Positions 1 to 9,301 are shown, counted from the first letter of the stretch. The stretch is DNA of 64,000 nucleotides from Microbacterium gallinarum (GCF_014837165.1 NZ_JACSPM010000007.1:1-64000); one strand, 5' to 3'. Numbers and translations are program-made. Notes: a model not told the origin generated them from the sequence alone.

Positions 1-113
1 CGATCAAAAAATGACCGACGAGGTTATTTGGCATTTGACAAGTGCACGCTGTTGAGTTCTCAAGGATCGGACGCTCCCACCAACCGGCCACATGGCCAGC
101 CCGGCAGGGCAAC
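1..113 (-). other. Leader of an rRNA operon running left out of the window (partial)
   Basis: Read on the minus strand, this segment follows a strong promoter and carries TTGAGAACTCAA (positions 52-63 region). That is the conserved core seen in actinobacterial rrn leaders near boxA, upstream of 16S rRNA. No protein frame of typical codon use is present. The 16S gene itself would lie left of base 1 and is not visible. The same core also occurs in 16S-23S spacers, but the promoter directly upstream argues for a leader. Confidence 0.6.
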
Positions 114-119
114 TTCACA

Positions 120-147
120 ATCTTATCCATCTCGTTCCGTCTGTCAA
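120..147 (-). promoter_or_regulatory. Strong sigma-70 promoter for the leftward rRNA operon
   Basis: On the minus strand TTGACA (142-147) and TAAGAT (120-125) are separated by 16 bases. This is the best match to the housekeeping consensus in the window and predicts a start near base 113. It directly precedes the TTGAGAACTCAA leader core, so I assign it to the rRNA operon. Confidence 0.65.
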
Positions 148-509
148 ACCGACGCGCCGAAGCCGACAAGCAACAGCAGCGATCGATGACCGCGGTCCAC
201 GAGAGGAGGACTCCCATTCTAGACCCGAAGGCCAGCACCCTGATAGAGGCTGCGTTCGAAAGGAAGGTGGTCCGCCGCTTGAGGGGGGTAAGGCTCTCAG
301 CCTCTCCGCTTCCCTGTGGGGCGAACAACAAGAACATTACCCGGCCATCCCCGCCCCGTCGAATCCGTCCCACACCCCGGGCGTGTCGCGCCCGGCGAAC
401 CCCACCGACGCGGACGAAGAAGCCCAGATCGAACGGCATTCGCGCGCGCCGCGCCTGTCAGCACGCGTCCCGCGACGCAATCTCACCCCGGCTCGCTGCG
501 CCGCGCCGC
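148..509. other. Non-coding stretch between the rrn promoter and dapD
   Basis: About 360 bases without a convincing gene on either strand; the short open frames here lack a ribosome site and actinobacterial codon bias. On the minus strand a TAGAAT near 217-222 could be an extra upstream rrn promoter, but its -35 is poor. I see no tRNA, repeat or terminator here. Confidence 0.4.
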
Positions 510-515
510 TAGCGT
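510..515 (+). promoter_or_regulatory. -10 box for leaderless dapD
   Basis: TAGCGT fits TAnnnT and ends six bases before the dapD ATG, so transcription should begin at or next to the start codon. No Shine-Dalgarno sequence precedes the ATG, which fits a leaderless mRNA. Confidence 0.5.
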
Positions 516-521
516 TGAGGC

Positions 522-1478
522 ATGAGCGATGAGCGATGGGTGTGGGGCGTGGGCCTCGCGACGACGGCGGACGACGGCACGGTCCTGGACACCTGGTACC
601 CCTCCCCCGAAGCGGGACGCATTCCGCTCGGATTCGACCCCGCCATGCCACCCGACGCGCTCGACCGGCTCGCCGTGCCCGACGCACGCCGCGCGGTCAC
701 CGTCGAGGTCGTCACGCTCGAGGTCGACCTCGCCGCACCGCCGACCTCGACGTCGGACGCGTACCTGCGACTGCACGCCCTGTCGCACCGGATCGTCGCC
801 CCCAACGAGGTCAACCTCGACGGGATCTTCGGTCACCTGCCCAATGTCGCGTGGACCAACGCCGGCCCGATGCATCCCGACACCCTCACACGTCAGCGTC
901 CTTTCCTCGCGCGCGAGGGAATCCAGCTGCAAGGTCTCGACAAGTTCCCGCGACTCCTGGACTACGTCACCCCGCCGGGAGTGCGGATCGCGGATGCCTC
1001 GCGCGTGCGCCTCGGCGCGTACCTGTCCCCCGGCACCACCGTCATGCATGAGGGCTTCGTGAACTTCAATGCCGGCACCCTCGGTCAGAGCATGGTCGAA
1101 GGTCGCATCTCGCAAGGTGTCGTCGTCGGCGACGGAAGCGACATCGGCGGTGGTGCGTCGATCATGGGAACGCTGTCGGGTGGCGGTACGCACAAGGTGT
1201 CGATCGGAGCCCGTACGCTGCTCGGCGCGAACGCGGGCATCGGCATCTCGCTCGGCGACGACTGCGTCGTGGAGGCGGGCCTGTACGTGACCGCCGGCTC
1301 GAAGATCGTGGTCGCGGACGAACCGCCGCGTGCCGACGGGTCGCGTGTGACGGTCAAGGGTGCGGAGCTGTCGGGGCTCGACGGCATCCTGTTCCGTCGC
1401 AACTCCCTCACCGGGGCGATCGAAGCCGTCCGGCGGATCGGCCACGGCGTGACCCTCAACGAGGCGCTTCACGCCTGA
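522..1478 (+). CDS. dapD: 2,3,4,5-tetrahydropyridine-2,6-dicarboxylate N-succinyltransferase
   Basis: DapD transfers succinyl from succinyl-CoA to tetrahydrodipicolinate in the cytosol, on the way to meso-diaminopimelate and lysine. The 318-residue protein matches the long actinobacterial DapD type: an alpha/beta N-terminal half, then a left-handed beta-helix from about residue 165 to 270 with hexapeptide-like repeats ([20 protein letters not shown] region) that bind succinyl-CoA. The start was chosen because TAGCGT lies six bases upstream, giving a leaderless transcript. dapC, whose product acts on the next intermediate, is 2.7 kb away on the other strand. Convergent with the dimethylargininase-like gene. 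Confidence 0.93.
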   Translation: MSDERWVWGVGLATTADDGTVLDTWYPSPEAGRIPLGFDPAMPPDALDRLAVPDARRAVTVEVVTLEVDLAAPPTSTSDAYLRLHALSHRIVAPNEVNLDGIFGHLPNVAWTNAGPMHPDTLTRQRPFLAREGIQLQGLDKFPRLLDYVTPPGVRIADASRVRLGAYLSPGTTVMHEGFVNFNAGTLGQSMVEGRISQGVVVGDGSDIGGGASIMGTLSGGGTHKVSIGARTLLGANAGIGISLGDDCVVEAGLYVTAGSKIVVADEPPRADGSRVTVKGAELSGLDGILFRRNSLTGAIEAVRRIGHGVTLNEALHA

Positions 1479-1497
1479 ACCGGACGGCGGCCCCGCG

Positions 1498-2259
1498 TCA
1501 GTCGCGGATCCGCACCGACAGGCAGGTCACACAGCCCTCGAGCTTCTCGAATTCGCTGACGTCGACGGTGAGAACGTCGAGGCCGCGAGCCCGATGCTGC
1601 GCGGCCGTCACCGGGGCATCCGCTGACATCAGCACGGTCTGCGAATCGAGGACCACGACCGCTGTGCCGTGCTCCTCGGGCACCGGGACGAACTTCTCGA
1701 ACGCGCCTGGTGCGTCCACGAGCGACGGGAAGCCGACCACCGTGCCGTCGGGCAATGCCGTCACGCCGGACTTGAGGTGGAGCACCTTGCTCACCGGCAC
1801 AGCGACGACCTCCCAGCCGTCGGGCGCCAGCGCTTCCCGGAGCTGCGCGGTCCCGGCCGCGTTCGTGCGCGACGACGCGCCGACGTACACGGTGCGCCCG
1901 ATCTTGAGGACATCTCCTCCGTCGAGGGTGCCCGGTGCCTCGATCGTCGAGAGACGGAGACCGGATGCCTCGACCGCGGCGCCCACGGAAGCCGCCTCGC
2001 CGCGCCTCGACTCCGCGCCCGCGCGGCAGAGCACGGCCAGGTCGCCGAAGACCACCACCGCATCCTCGACGAACACGCCGTCGGGGTGGCTGTCTGCGGG
2101 GGCGACCTCGATCACGTCCCAGCCGCGGGATCGGAAGACCTCGACGTAGGCCTCCCACTGCGTCGGCGCGAGCGCCGGATCGACCGGAACGCGGTCGAGA
2201 TGCGTGAGCTCGCCCTCGGCGAGCAGTGGAGACGGACGACGGACCAGGAGCCGCGGCAT
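1498..2259 (-). CDS. Dimethylargininase / arginine deiminase-type hydrolase
   Basis: A 253-residue guanidino-modifying enzyme of the DDAH branch of the amidinotransferase superfamily, which hydrolyses methylated arginines (or arginine) to citrulline. Visible family features are FVED near residue 65, LDGGDVLKIG near 115, the catalytic histidine in HLKSG near 160 and the catalytic cysteine in VTCLS close to the C terminus. The start MPRLLVRRP is used because longer upstream frames overlap the SHOCT gene. It begins four bases after the stop of that gene, so the two are probably one transcript. Bacterial substrates of this branch are often unproven, so arginine deiminase-like activity is an alternative. 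Confidence 0.8.
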   Translation of the reverse strand: MPRLLVRRPSPLLAEGELTHLDRVPVDPALAPTQWEAYVEVFRSRGWDVIEVAPADSHPDGVFVEDAVVVFGDLAVLCRAGAESRRGEAASVGAAVEASGLRLSTIEAPGTLDGGDVLKIGRTVYVGASSRTNAAGTAQLREALAPDGWEVVAVPVSKVLHLKSGVTALPDGTVVGFPSLVDAPGAFEKFVPVPEEHGTAVVVLDSQTVLMSADAPVTAAQHRARGLDVLTVDVSEFEKLEGCVTCLSVRIRD

Positions 2260-2263
2260 CCGC

Positions 2264-2629
2264 TCAGCCACGCAGGATCGAGGCTCGGGCGGCAGCGCGC
2301 TCGTCGTCGGAGATGACACCGCGCGCGTGGAGGGTGTCCACTTCAGACAGCCGCTCCTCGAGCGACCTGGCGGGTCCGGCGTCGACGGCCGCACCGGGGC
2401 GCAGGAGGTCGCTGTCGACGACCTTGGCCGCCAGGGCCGCATCCACAGTGAGCGGATCGTGACCCGCCTGCTTGAGGATCGCGTACTTGCGGACACCGAC
2501 GTAGATCGAGAAGCCGATCCCGACGAGCACCACGATCACGAACAGTGCGAAGACCACCGAGAACTCGGCAGGAATGCTCGGCGAGCCGAAGCCGGGGTCG
2601 TCAGGGGGAAAGAAATCGGCGCTGACCAT
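2264..2629 (-). CDS. Single-pass membrane protein with C-terminal SHOCT domain
   Basis: A 121-residue protein with one hydrophobic helix at about residues 22-45 (FALFVIVVLVGIGFSIYVGV) and a C-terminal SHOCT-like segment (ERLSEVDTLHARGVISDDE), a short helical module common in actinobacterial oligomeric membrane proteins. Function unknown. ATG at 2629 is preferred over GTG at 2635, because TAGGGT lies exactly six bases before that ATG, giving a leaderless mRNA. It is followed after four bases by the dimethylargininase-like gene. Confidence 0.75.
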   Translation of the reverse strand: MVSADFFPPDDPGFGSPSIPAEFSVVFALFVIVVLVGIGFSIYVGVRKYAILKQAGHDPLTVDAALAAKVVDSDLLRPGAAVDAGPARSLEERLSEVDTLHARGVISDDERAAARASILRG

Positions 2630-2635
2630 GGCCAC

Positions 2636-2641
2636 ACCCTA
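2636..2641 (-). promoter_or_regulatory. -10 box for the leaderless SHOCT gene
   Basis: Minus-strand TAGGGT ends six bases before the ATG at 2629 and decides that start. No ribosome site is seen. Confidence 0.45.
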
Positions 2642-2681
2642 CTGCCCGGCGATGGCGTCGCCGCGCAGCACGGGCGCGGAC

Positions 2682-3977
2682 TCAGAGTCCGGGGTAGCTG
2701 CGCTCGCCCGCGCCGGTGTACAGCTGCTGCGGGCGACCGATCTTCGTCTGCGGGTCTGCACCGGCCTCACGCCACTGCGCCAGCCAGCCGGGCAGGCGGC
2801 CGATCGCGAACAGCACGGTGAACATGCGCGTGGGGAAGCCCATCGCCTTGTAGATCACACCCGTGTAGAAGTCGACGTTCGGGTAGAGGCGGCGGTCCTG
2901 GAAGTACGCGTCGTTGAGCGCGATCTCTTCCAGCTCCTTGGCCAGGTCGAGCAGCGGGTCACTGACGCCGAGGGCCGACAGCACCTCGTCGGCCGACTCC
3001 TTCACGAGCTTGGCGCGCGGGTCGTAGTTCTTGTAGACGCGGTGCCCGAAGCCCATGAGCTTCACCCCGTCTTCCTTGTTCTTGACCCGCTCGACGAAGC
3101 GCTGCACGCTTTCGCCGGAGTCGCGGATGCGCGCGAGCATGTCGAGCACGGCCTCGTTGGCCCCGCCGTGAAGAGGGCCGTAGAGCGCATTGATGCCGGC
3201 CGAGATCGACGAGAACTGGTTGGCGCCGGTCGATCCGACGAGCCGCACGGTCGAGGTGGAGGCGTTCTGCTCGTGGTCTTCGTGGAGGATGAGCAGTCGC
3301 TCGAGCGCCCGCGACATCACCGGGTCGACCTCGTAGACCTCGGACAGCACGCCGAAGTTGAGCTTGAGGAAGTTGTCGACGAATCCGAGCGAGTTGTCGG
3401 GGTAGAGGAACGCCTGGCCGATGCTCTTCTTGTGCGCGTAGGCGGCGATCACCGGGAGCTTCGCGAGCATGCGGATGGTGTTCAGCTCGACGTGCTCGGG
3501 GTTGTTCGGGTCGGACTGGTGCTCGTAGTAGGTCGACAGCGCGGACACCGCCGACGACAGCACCGACATCGGGTGCGCCGTGTGCGGGAGCGCCGAGAAG
3601 AAGCGCTTGAGGTCCTCGTGCAGCAGCGTGTGGCGACGGATCTTCTCGTCGAACTCGGCCAGCTCGGAGGCGCTCGGCAGCTCGCCGTAGATCAGCAGCC
3701 ACGCCACCTCGAGATAGGTGCTGTTCTTCGCGAGCTGTTCGATCGGATAGCCGCGGTAGCGCAGGATGCCCTGGTCTCCGTCGATGTACGTGATCGCCGA
3801 CTTGGTGGCAGCCGTGTTGACGAACCCGTAGTCGAGAGCGGTGTGCCCCGTCTGCCGGGTGAAGGTGGAGATGTCCACGCTCGGCGCGCCGTCGCTGCCC
3901 CGCAGCAACGGGAATTCGGCGGTCGTGTCACCGATCGTGAGGGTGGCCTTCTCCTGCTGGGTGCCCGCTTCGCTCAC
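2682..3977 (-). CDS. gltA: Citrate synthase
   Basis: Condenses oxaloacetate and acetyl-CoA to citrate, the entry step of the TCA cycle. The 431-residue protein has the length of type II (hexameric) bacterial citrate synthases. Catalytic residues are visible: His270 in GPLHGGANE, His312 in MGFGHRVYKNYDPR and Asp369 in VDFYTG. The GTG start at 3977 follows GAGGAGG at ideal spacing; the frame upstream of it is not protein-like. Stands alone, with the dapC gene 185 bases upstream. Confidence 0.96.
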   Translation of the reverse strand: MSEAGTQQEKATLTIGDTTAEFPLLRGSDGAPSVDISTFTRQTGHTALDYGFVNTAATKSAITYIDGDQGILRYRGYPIEQLAKNSTYLEVAWLLIYGELPSASELAEFDEKIRRHTLLHEDLKRFFSALPHTAHPMSVLSSAVSALSTYYEHQSDPNNPEHVELNTIRMLAKLPVIAAYAHKKSIGQAFLYPDNSLGFVDNFLKLNFGVLSEVYEVDPVMSRALERLLILHEDHEQNASTSTVRLVGSTGANQFSSISAGINALYGPLHGGANEAVLDMLARIRDSGESVQRFVERVKNKEDGVKLMGFGHRVYKNYDPRAKLVKESADEVLSALGVSDPLLDLAKELEEIALNDAYFQDRRLYPNVDFYTGVIYKAMGFPTRMFTVLFAIGRLPGWLAQWREAGADPQTKIGRPQQLYTGAGERSYPGL

Positions 3978-4162
3978 GGCGCCTCCTCGCGATTTCTGGT
4001 CGTGCCGGGGGTGTCGTCCGTCTCGCGGACGCACAGGAGGCGTCTTCCGAGGACGGCAGCGGGGACGGGGAATGCCGCGCCGCCGCGTTTCCTACAGCCT
4101 AGCCCGCTCATGCGCCTACTGCGGACACAGCCAAAGGGCGGCGGCATCCGATGGAGGAAACC

Positions 4163-5272
4163 TCAGGACATCTCTGCGAGCCGCGCCGCCGCCGCGGCGA
4201 TCCGCTCGTCGGGTGCGGTGAGCGACAGGCGGATGTGCTGCGGGAAGTGAGATCCGTAGAAGTGCCCCGGCCCGGCTAGGATGCCGAGGTCGGCGAGCCT
4301 CCCGAGGCTCTCCCACGCGTCGCGCCCCTCGGTCGCCCACAGGTACAGGCCGGCCTCGCTGGCGTCGATCCGGAATCCTGCCCCCTCGAGCGCGGGCTTG
4401 AGCAGCGCGCGCCGGGCGCGGTAGCGCTCCTTCTGCTCGGCGACGTGCGCGTCGTCGCCGAGGGCGACGACCATGGCCGCCTGCACGGGCGCCGGGAGCA
4501 TGAGTCCGAGGTGCTTGCGGGCGGTGAGCAGTCGCGCGACGATCTGCGGGTCGCCGGCCAGGAACGCGGCGCGGTAGCCGGCGAGGTTCGACTGCTTGCT
4601 GAGCGAGTAGACCGACAGCACGCCCTCGAGCGACCCGTCCGTGACACGCGGGTCCAGGGCCGACGGGATCGGGGCAGCATCCCACGGCGCCGCCCAGCCG
4701 AGTTCGGCGTAGCACTCGTCGGAGGCGAGCACGGCGCCCAGCTCACGAGCCCGGGCGATCGCCGCGCGCAGCTGCGCGACATCCAGCACCCGCCCGTCCG
4801 GATTGCCGGGCGAGTTGAGCCAGACCAGCCGGGTCTCTGCTGGCCAGTCGGCCGGGACGTCGGAGGAGCACGGCGTCGCGCCGACCAGACGGGCGCCGAC
4901 CTCGTACGACGGGTACGCGGCGCGGGGGTGGACGACGACGTCGCCGGGCCCGAGGCCGAGAAGCAGCGGCAGCAGCGCGACGAGTTCCTTCGAGCCGACC
5001 GTCGGCAGCACGTTCGCGGCGGTGAGACCGGGCACGCCGCGACGCCGCTCGTACCACTCGACGATGGCCGCCCGGAGTGCGGGTGTGCCCATGGTCTGCG
5101 GATAGGCGTGCGCGTCGGTCGCCGCGCGCAGGGCATCGGCCACGACGGGCGGTGTCGCATCGACGGGCGACCCTACGGAGAGGTCGACGATGCCGTCGGG
5201 GTGGGCGCGGGCGCGCTCCGCGTACGGCGCGACGGCGTCCCAGGGGTAGTCGGCGAGATCGGCGACGCCCAT
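4163..5272 (-). CDS. dapC: Succinyldiaminopimelate transaminase
   Basis: PLP-dependent class I/II aminotransferase of 369 residues that converts N-succinyl-2-amino-6-ketopimelate to N-succinyl-LL-diaminopimelate, after DapD. The N terminus (IVDLSVGSPVDATP), NSPGNPDGRV near residue 155 and the PLP lysine in YSLSKQSNLAG near 227 are typical of the actinobacterial DapC group. It lies 27 bases after fdxA on the same strand, an arrangement conserved across actinobacteria, which supports the assignment over a generic aminotransferase. Confidence 0.9.
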   Translation of the reverse strand: MGVADLADYPWDAVAPYAERARAHPDGIVDLSVGSPVDATPPVVADALRAATDAHAYPQTMGTPALRAAIVEWYERRRGVPGLTAANVLPTVGSKELVALLPLLLGLGPGDVVVHPRAAYPSYEVGARLVGATPCSSDVPADWPAETRLVWLNSPGNPDGRVLDVAQLRAAIARARELGAVLASDECYAELGWAAPWDAAPIPSALDPRVTDGSLEGVLSVYSLSKQSNLAGYRAAFLAGDPQIVARLLTARKHLGLMLPAPVQAAMVVALGDDAHVAEQKERYRARRALLKPALEGAGFRIDASEAGLYLWATEGRDAWESLGRLADLGILAGPGHFYGSHFPQHIRLSLTAPDERIAAAAARLAEMS

Positions 5273-5299
5273 GTCAGGTCCCCGCTCCGACGCGGCGCG

Positions 5300-5620
5300 T
5301 CACGGAGCCTGCGGGGGAAGAGCGGCGATGATCGGGTGGTCCTTGTGGATCACGCCCACCTTGGCGGCACCGCCGGGCGAGCCCACATCGTCGAAGAACT
5401 CGACGTTGGCCTTGTAGTAGTCCTGCCACTCGTCGGGAAGGTCGTCTTCGTAGTAGATCGCCTCGACGGGGCACACCGGCTCGCACGCACCGCAGTCGAC
5501 GCACTCGTCGGGGTGGATGTACAGCGAGCGGTCGCCTTCGTAGATGCAGTCCACCGGGCACTCGTCGATACAGGCCCGGTCCTTGACATCCACACACGGA
5601 AGAGCGATCACATACGTCAC
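5300..5620 (-). CDS. fdxA: 7Fe ferredoxin
   Basis: A 106-residue ferredoxin with one [3Fe-4S] and one [4Fe-4S] cluster. The first Cys set is in CVDVKDRACIDECPVDC and the second in CVDCGACEPVCPVEA, the spacing of FdxA proteins that pass low-potential electrons to P450 or other redox enzymes. The acidic C-terminal tail of about 45 residues is usual for the family. The GTG start at 5620 sits six bases after TAGACT, so the mRNA is probably leaderless. Followed by dapC. Confidence 0.93.
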   Translation of the reverse strand: MTYVIALPCVDVKDRACIDECPVDCIYEGDRSLYIHPDECVDCGACEPVCPVEAIYYEDDLPDEWQDYYKANVEFFDDVGSPGGAAKVGVIHKDHPIIAALPPQAP

Positions 5621-5626
5621 GATGCC

Positions 5627-5632
5627 AGTCTA
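5627..5632 (-). promoter_or_regulatory. -10 box for leaderless fdxA-dapC
   Basis: Minus-strand TAGACT is six bases upstream of the GTG start of fdxA and overlaps the stop codon of the membrane-protein gene before it. Confidence 0.5.
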
Positions 5633-6001
5633 GTTCTCCGCGAGAGGACGGATGCGGTCGGGCCAGGCCACCACGATCGCGACGAGGATCGGCAGAGCGA
5701 GCGTCCACACGCTTCCGAGCGCGCCTTCGGGAACGATGACGGATCCGCCCGGCCCTTTGCCGGAGAACACCAGGGTCGACGTCATCATGCCGAGTCCGGT
5801 CGCCAGCGCCGCCCATCGATCGGCGGTGAGGAAGCGCACCGCGACGAGCAGTCCGGCGCAGCCGATGATCGCGAGCACGAGTCCGAGCGGGAACCAGCCG
5901 AGCTCGTACGAGTGCGCGATCGTGCCCGCCAGGCCATAGACCGCACCGACGAGCAGGGCCACGAACCACGTGCCCACGCGGGCGGGGACGGAGGAGCGCA
6001 C
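5630..6001 (-). CDS. Four-helix membrane protein, DUF6113-like
   Basis: A 123-residue integral membrane protein with about four hydrophobic segments (residues 10-32, 38-58, 65-82 and 95-113). It resembles the small actinobacterial family DUF6113 that regularly sits beside fdxA and dapC; that family name is from memory and moderately sure. Function unknown. The GTG start at 6001 is six bases after TAGAGT, consistent with a leaderless transcript. Confidence 0.7.
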   Translation of the reverse strand: MRSSVPARVGTWFVALLVGAVYGLAGTIAHSYELGWFPLGLVLAIIGCAGLLVAVRFLTADRWAALATGLGMMTSTLVFSGKGPGGSVIVPEGALGSVWTLALPILVAIVVAWPDRIRPLAEN

Positions 6002-6007
6002 CCGTCG

Positions 6008-6013
6008 ACTCTA
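6008..6013 (-). promoter_or_regulatory. -10 box for the DUF6113-like gene
   Basis: Minus-strand TAGAGT ends six bases before the GTG start at 6001; no ribosome site is present. Confidence 0.45.
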
Positions 6014-6042
6014 CTGGCGGGTCGGCCCCACGCCGGACGTCG

Positions 6043-6357
6043 CTATGCCGCCCAGCCCCACAGTCGCAGCAAGGCCGCGGTGAGTGCGGCGGCGGCCACC
6101 ACCACGAGGAAGGGCGCCCGCAGCAAGAGCAGCCCGGCGGCGACGAGCACGGCCGGGATGCGGGCATCCACCACGATCTCCTGCCCGGCCCCGAGGGTCT
6201 GCACCGCCACGAGCGCCGCGAGGAGGGCGACGGTGAGAAGGTCGGCGATCCTCATCGGCCGCGGGGCCTCCACCCACTTCGGCGGCACGAGATAGCCGAC
6301 GGTCTTGAGCGCGACGCACACGATCGACGCCACGAGCATCGCGGTCCACAGGGTCAC
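6043..6357 (-). CDS. azlD: AzlD-type branched-chain amino-acid exporter subunit
   Basis: A 104-residue membrane protein with three or four hydrophobic helices, the small partner of AzlC in LIV-E/AzlCD exporters that remove excess branched-chain amino acids or analogues. The N-terminal helix followed by LVPPKWVEAPRPMRIADLL is typical of AzlD. The GTG start overlaps the azlC stop by four bases (GTGA), so the two are translationally coupled. Confidence 0.87.
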   Translation of the reverse strand: MTLWTAMLVASIVCVALKTVGYLVPPKWVEAPRPMRIADLLTVALLAALVAVQTLGAGQEIVVDARIPAVLVAAGLLLLRAPFLVVVAAAALTAALLRLWGWAA

Positions 6358-7124
6358 GGCAGTCCCTCCCGCTCGGCGACGTCACGGGGCTCGTCCTCCG
6401 CCGACCCGATCGGATCGTCGGAGCCGAGCCAGTTGAACCAGCCGACGACGATCGCCACCGTCGCCGCGATGATCACGGGCAGCCCCGGCATGAGGACCGG
6501 CGTCAAGACGGTGGCGATCGCGGCGGCGGCGATCCCCACCACGATCGGCTGCCGGCGGCGCAGGCGCGGCCACAGCAGCGCGAGGAAGGCGGCGGCGGCC
6601 GCGGCATCCAACCCGTACGCCCGCGGATCACCGAGGACGTCGCCGAGCAGGGCGCCGGCCAGCGTGGAGAGGTTCCAGCCGATGTAGATGCCGATGCCCG
6701 TGACCCAGAAGCCGACGGTGCGCGCATGATGCGTGGTCTGCGCGAGCGAGACCGCCGTCGACTCGTCGATCGTGAACTGCGCGGCCGCGGCCCGGCGCCA
6801 GAAACCGCTGCCGATGACGGGAGACATGCGCATGCCGTACGCGACATTGCGAACGCCCAGGAGCGCCGCCGAGGCGATGGCCGCCGGCGCCGCGGCGAGG
6901 CCGCCTGCACCGATGACCCCGACGAACGCGAACTGTGAGCCGCCCGTGAACATGAGCAGGCTCATCACGCAGGTCTGCCAGACGTCGAGACCGGATGCCA
7001 CGGCCAAGGCCCCGAACGAGATCCCGTACGCGCTCGTCGCCAGTGCCACGCCGACGCCCTCGCGCGCCGCACGGCGCGCTTCGCCGGCGCTGTGCACGTC
7101 GTCGAAGCGGGGATCGAGAGTCAC
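6354..7124 (-). CDS. azlC: AzlC-type branched-chain amino-acid exporter subunit
   Basis: A 256-residue inner-membrane protein with several helices. The signature YGISFGALAVASGLDVWQTC near residue 32 and FTGGSQFAFVGVIGAGG near 57 mark AzlC, the large subunit of the branched-chain amino-acid exporter. The GTG at 7124 is chosen because TAGCAT lies seven bases upstream; the open frame upstream of it is not protein-like. Coupled to azlD. Confidence 0.88.
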   Translation of the reverse strand: MTLDPRFDDVHSAGEARRAAREGVGVALATSAYGISFGALAVASGLDVWQTCVMSLLMFTGGSQFAFVGVIGAGGLAAAPAAIASAALLGVRNVAYGMRMSPVIGSGFWRRAAAAQFTIDESTAVSLAQTTHHARTVGFWVTGIGIYIGWNLSTLAGALLGDVLGDPRAYGLDAAAAAAFLALLWPRLRRRQPIVVGIAAAAIATVLTPVLMPGLPVIIAATVAIVVGWFNWLGSDDPIGSAEDEPRDVAEREGLP

Positions 7125-7131
7125 CCGATCG

Positions 7132-7137
7132 ATGCTA
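7132..7137 (-). promoter_or_regulatory. -10 box for azlCD
   Basis: Minus-strand TAGCAT ends seven bases before the GTG start at 7124, implying a leaderless or near-leaderless mRNA and supporting that start. Confidence 0.45.
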
Positions 7138-7214
7138 CCGAGCGGCTCCCCCGCGCTCCGCGGGCCGCAGCGACATGCGTGGCACGATTCCTGCCGAGTT
7201 TCCCCGCAGACGGC

Positions 7215-7260
7215 GGATGCCGCGACCCGCCGCCCTGCAAGGGGCGGGGTCGCGGCATCC
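7215..7260 (-). terminator. Terminator of typA
   Basis: GGATGCCGCGACCC and its exact complement GGGTCGCGGCATCC form a 14-bp stem closing a GC-rich loop, ten bases after the typA stop codon. There is no U-run, as is usual in this lineage. Confidence 0.75.
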
Positions 7261-7269
7261 GGTCGATGC

Positions 7270-9183
7270 TTACGCGTTGGCGTCCTGGCGCTTGAGACGC
7301 GAGAGGGCGCGACCGCGCTCGGTCGCGTCGAGGATGACCTTGCGGATGCGCACCTTCTCGGGCGTGACCTCGACGCATTCGTCGTCACGGGCGAACTCGA
7401 GGCTCTCCTCGAGCGAGAGCTGGCGGGGCGGCGTCATCGACTCGAACGTGTCGGCCGTGGAGGAGCGCATGTTGGTGAGCTTCTTCTCCTTGGTGATGTT
7501 CACGTCCATGTCGTCGTTGCGCGAGTTCTCGCCGATGACCATGCCCTCGTAGACCTCTTCGGTCGGCTGCACGAAGAACGACATGCGCTCCTGCAGGGCG
7601 ATGATCGCGAACGGCGTCACGACGCCGGAGCGGTCGGCCACGATCGAGCCGTTCTGCCGGGTCACGATGTGGCCTGCCCAGGGCTCGTACCCGTGCGAGA
7701 TCGCGTTGGCGATCCCCGTGCCGCGCGTGGTCGTGAGGAACTCGGTGCGGAATCCGATGAGACCGCGCGAGGGGACGATGAACTCCATGCGCACCCAGCC
7801 GGTGCCGTGGTTGGTCATCGTCTCCATGCGGCCCTTGCGCGAAGCGAGCAGCTGCGTGATCGCGCCGAGGTACTCCTCGGGGGCGTCGATCGTCAGGTGC
7901 TCGAACGGCTCCTGCACCTTGCCGTCGTCACCCTTGCGGGTGACGACCTGGGGCTTGCCGACGGTGAGCTCGAAGCCCTCGCGGCGCATGTTCTCGACGA
8001 GGATCGCCAGCGCCAGCTCGCCGCGGCCCTGCACCTCCCACGCGTCGGGACGGCCGATGTCGACGACCTTGAGCGACACGTTGCCGACGAGCTCGCGATC
8101 GAGACGGTCCTTGACCATGCGGGCCGTGAGCTTGTGGCCCTTCACCTTGCCGACGAGCGGCGACGTGTTCGTGCCGATGGTCATGGAGATGGCCGGGTCG
8201 TCGACGTGGATCGCGGGCAGCGGCCGGACGTCCTCGGGATCGGCGATCGTCTCGCCGATGGTGATCTCCTCGATGCCGGCGATGGCGACGATGTCGCCCG
8301 GGCCGGCGGACTCGGCCGGGTACCGGTCGAGTGCGCGGGTCTTGAGCAGCTCGGTGATGCGGGCGTTGGAGTGCGACCCGTCGTGGCGCACCCACGCGAC
8401 CGTCTGGCCCTTCTTCAGGGTGCCGTTGAAGACACGCAGCAGCGCGAGGCGGCCGAGGAACGGGCTCGAGTCGAGGTTGGTGACCCAGGCCTGGAGCGGC
8501 GCCTCGTCGTCGTACGACGGTGCGGGGACGTGCTCGAGGATGGCTCCGAACAGCGGCTCGAGGTCGTCGTTGTCGGGCAGCGCGCCGTTGGCGGGACGGT
8601 TGCGCGATGCCGCGCCGGCACGGCCGGACGCGTAGACCACGGGCACGTCGAGCAGCGCGTCGACGTCGAGATCGGGCACGTCCTCGTGCAGGTCGGACGC
8701 GAGTCCGAGCAGCAGGTCGTGCGCCTCTTCTTCGACCTCGGCGATGCGGGCGTCGGGGCGGTCGGTCTTGTTGACCAGGAGGATGACGGGCAGCTTCGCC
8801 TCGAGCGCCTTGCGCAGCACGAAGCGGGTCTGCGGCAGCGGACCCTCGCTCGCGTCGACGAGCAGCACGACGCCGTCGACCATCGACAGGCCGCGCTCCA
8901 CCTCGCCGCCGAAGTCGGCGTGACCGGGGGTGTCGATGACGTTGATCGTCACCGGGACGTCGGTGTGCGCGCCGCTGTACGTGATCGCCGTGTTCTTGGC
9001 GAGGATCGTGATGCCCTTTTCGCGCTCGAGGTCGTTCGAGTCCATCGCGCGCTCTTCCATGTGCTCGTGCGAGCCGAACGAGCCGGTCTGACGGAGCATG
9101 GCGTCGACGAGCGTCGTCTTGCCGTGGTCGACGTGCGCGACGATCGCGACGTTTCGGAGGTCCGGACGGAGGGCGCGCGCCAT
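7270..9183 (-). CDS. typA: Ribosome-associated translational GTPase TypA/BipA
   Basis: A 637-residue translation-factor GTPase related to EF-G that binds ribosomes and helps 50S assembly and stress adaptation. The G1 motif AHVDHGKTT is at residues 16-24, G2 lies in EREKGITI, G3 is [16 protein letters not shown], and G4 is NKTDRPDAR near 138. Domains II, III and V and the TypA-specific C-terminal domain follow, including the [16 protein letters not shown] stretch. Length is normal. Single-gene unit closed by a strong hairpin. Confidence 0.96.
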   Translation of the reverse strand: MARALRPDLRNVAIVAHVDHGKTTLVDAMLRQTGSFGSHEHMEERAMDSNDLEREKGITILAKNTAITYSGAHTDVPVTINVIDTPGHADFGGEVERGLSMVDGVVLLVDASEGPLPQTRFVLRKALEAKLPVILLVNKTDRPDARIAEVEEEAHDLLLGLASDLHEDVPDLDVDALLDVPVVYASGRAGAASRNRPANGALPDNDDLEPLFGAILEHVPAPSYDDEAPLQAWVTNLDSSPFLGRLALLRVFNGTLKKGQTVAWVRHDGSHSNARITELLKTRALDRYPAESAGPGDIVAIAGIEEITIGETIADPEDVRPLPAIHVDDPAISMTIGTNTSPLVGKVKGHKLTARMVKDRLDRELVGNVSLKVVDIGRPDAWEVQGRGELALAILVENMRREGFELTVGKPQVVTRKGDDGKVQEPFEHLTIDAPEEYLGAITQLLASRKGRMETMTNHGTGWVRMEFIVPSRGLIGFRTEFLTTTRGTGIANAISHGYEPWAGHIVTRQNGSIVADRSGVVTPFAIIALQERMSFFVQPTEEVYEGMVIGENSRNDDMDVNITKEKKLTNMRSSTADTFESMTPPRQLSLEESLEFARDDECVEVTPEKVRIRKVILDATERGRALSRLKRQDANA

Positions 9184-9250
9184 GAAAGAAATCCTTGCGA
9201 AAGTGGAGAGGGCCGGGATGCCGGCATCCCCAGCTTATCGCAGGCAGCCG

Positions 9251-9291
9251 AAAGCGACCTGAGGGTGCGCACGCGCACGCCCAGGTCGCTT
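9251..9291 (-). terminator. Terminator of the peptide ABC ATPase gene
   Basis: AAGCGACCTG and CAGGTCGCTT form a 10-bp outer stem, continued by GGGTGCGC/GCACGCC pairing, 11 bases after the ATPase gene stop. It may also act on plus-strand transcripts. Confidence 0.7.
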
Positions 9292-9301
9292 CCGGGTGGT
9301 T

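Noticed and set aside
2574..4250. A 558-codon plus-strand frame across citrate synthase
   Set aside because: Antisense to gltA and composition is not protein-like.
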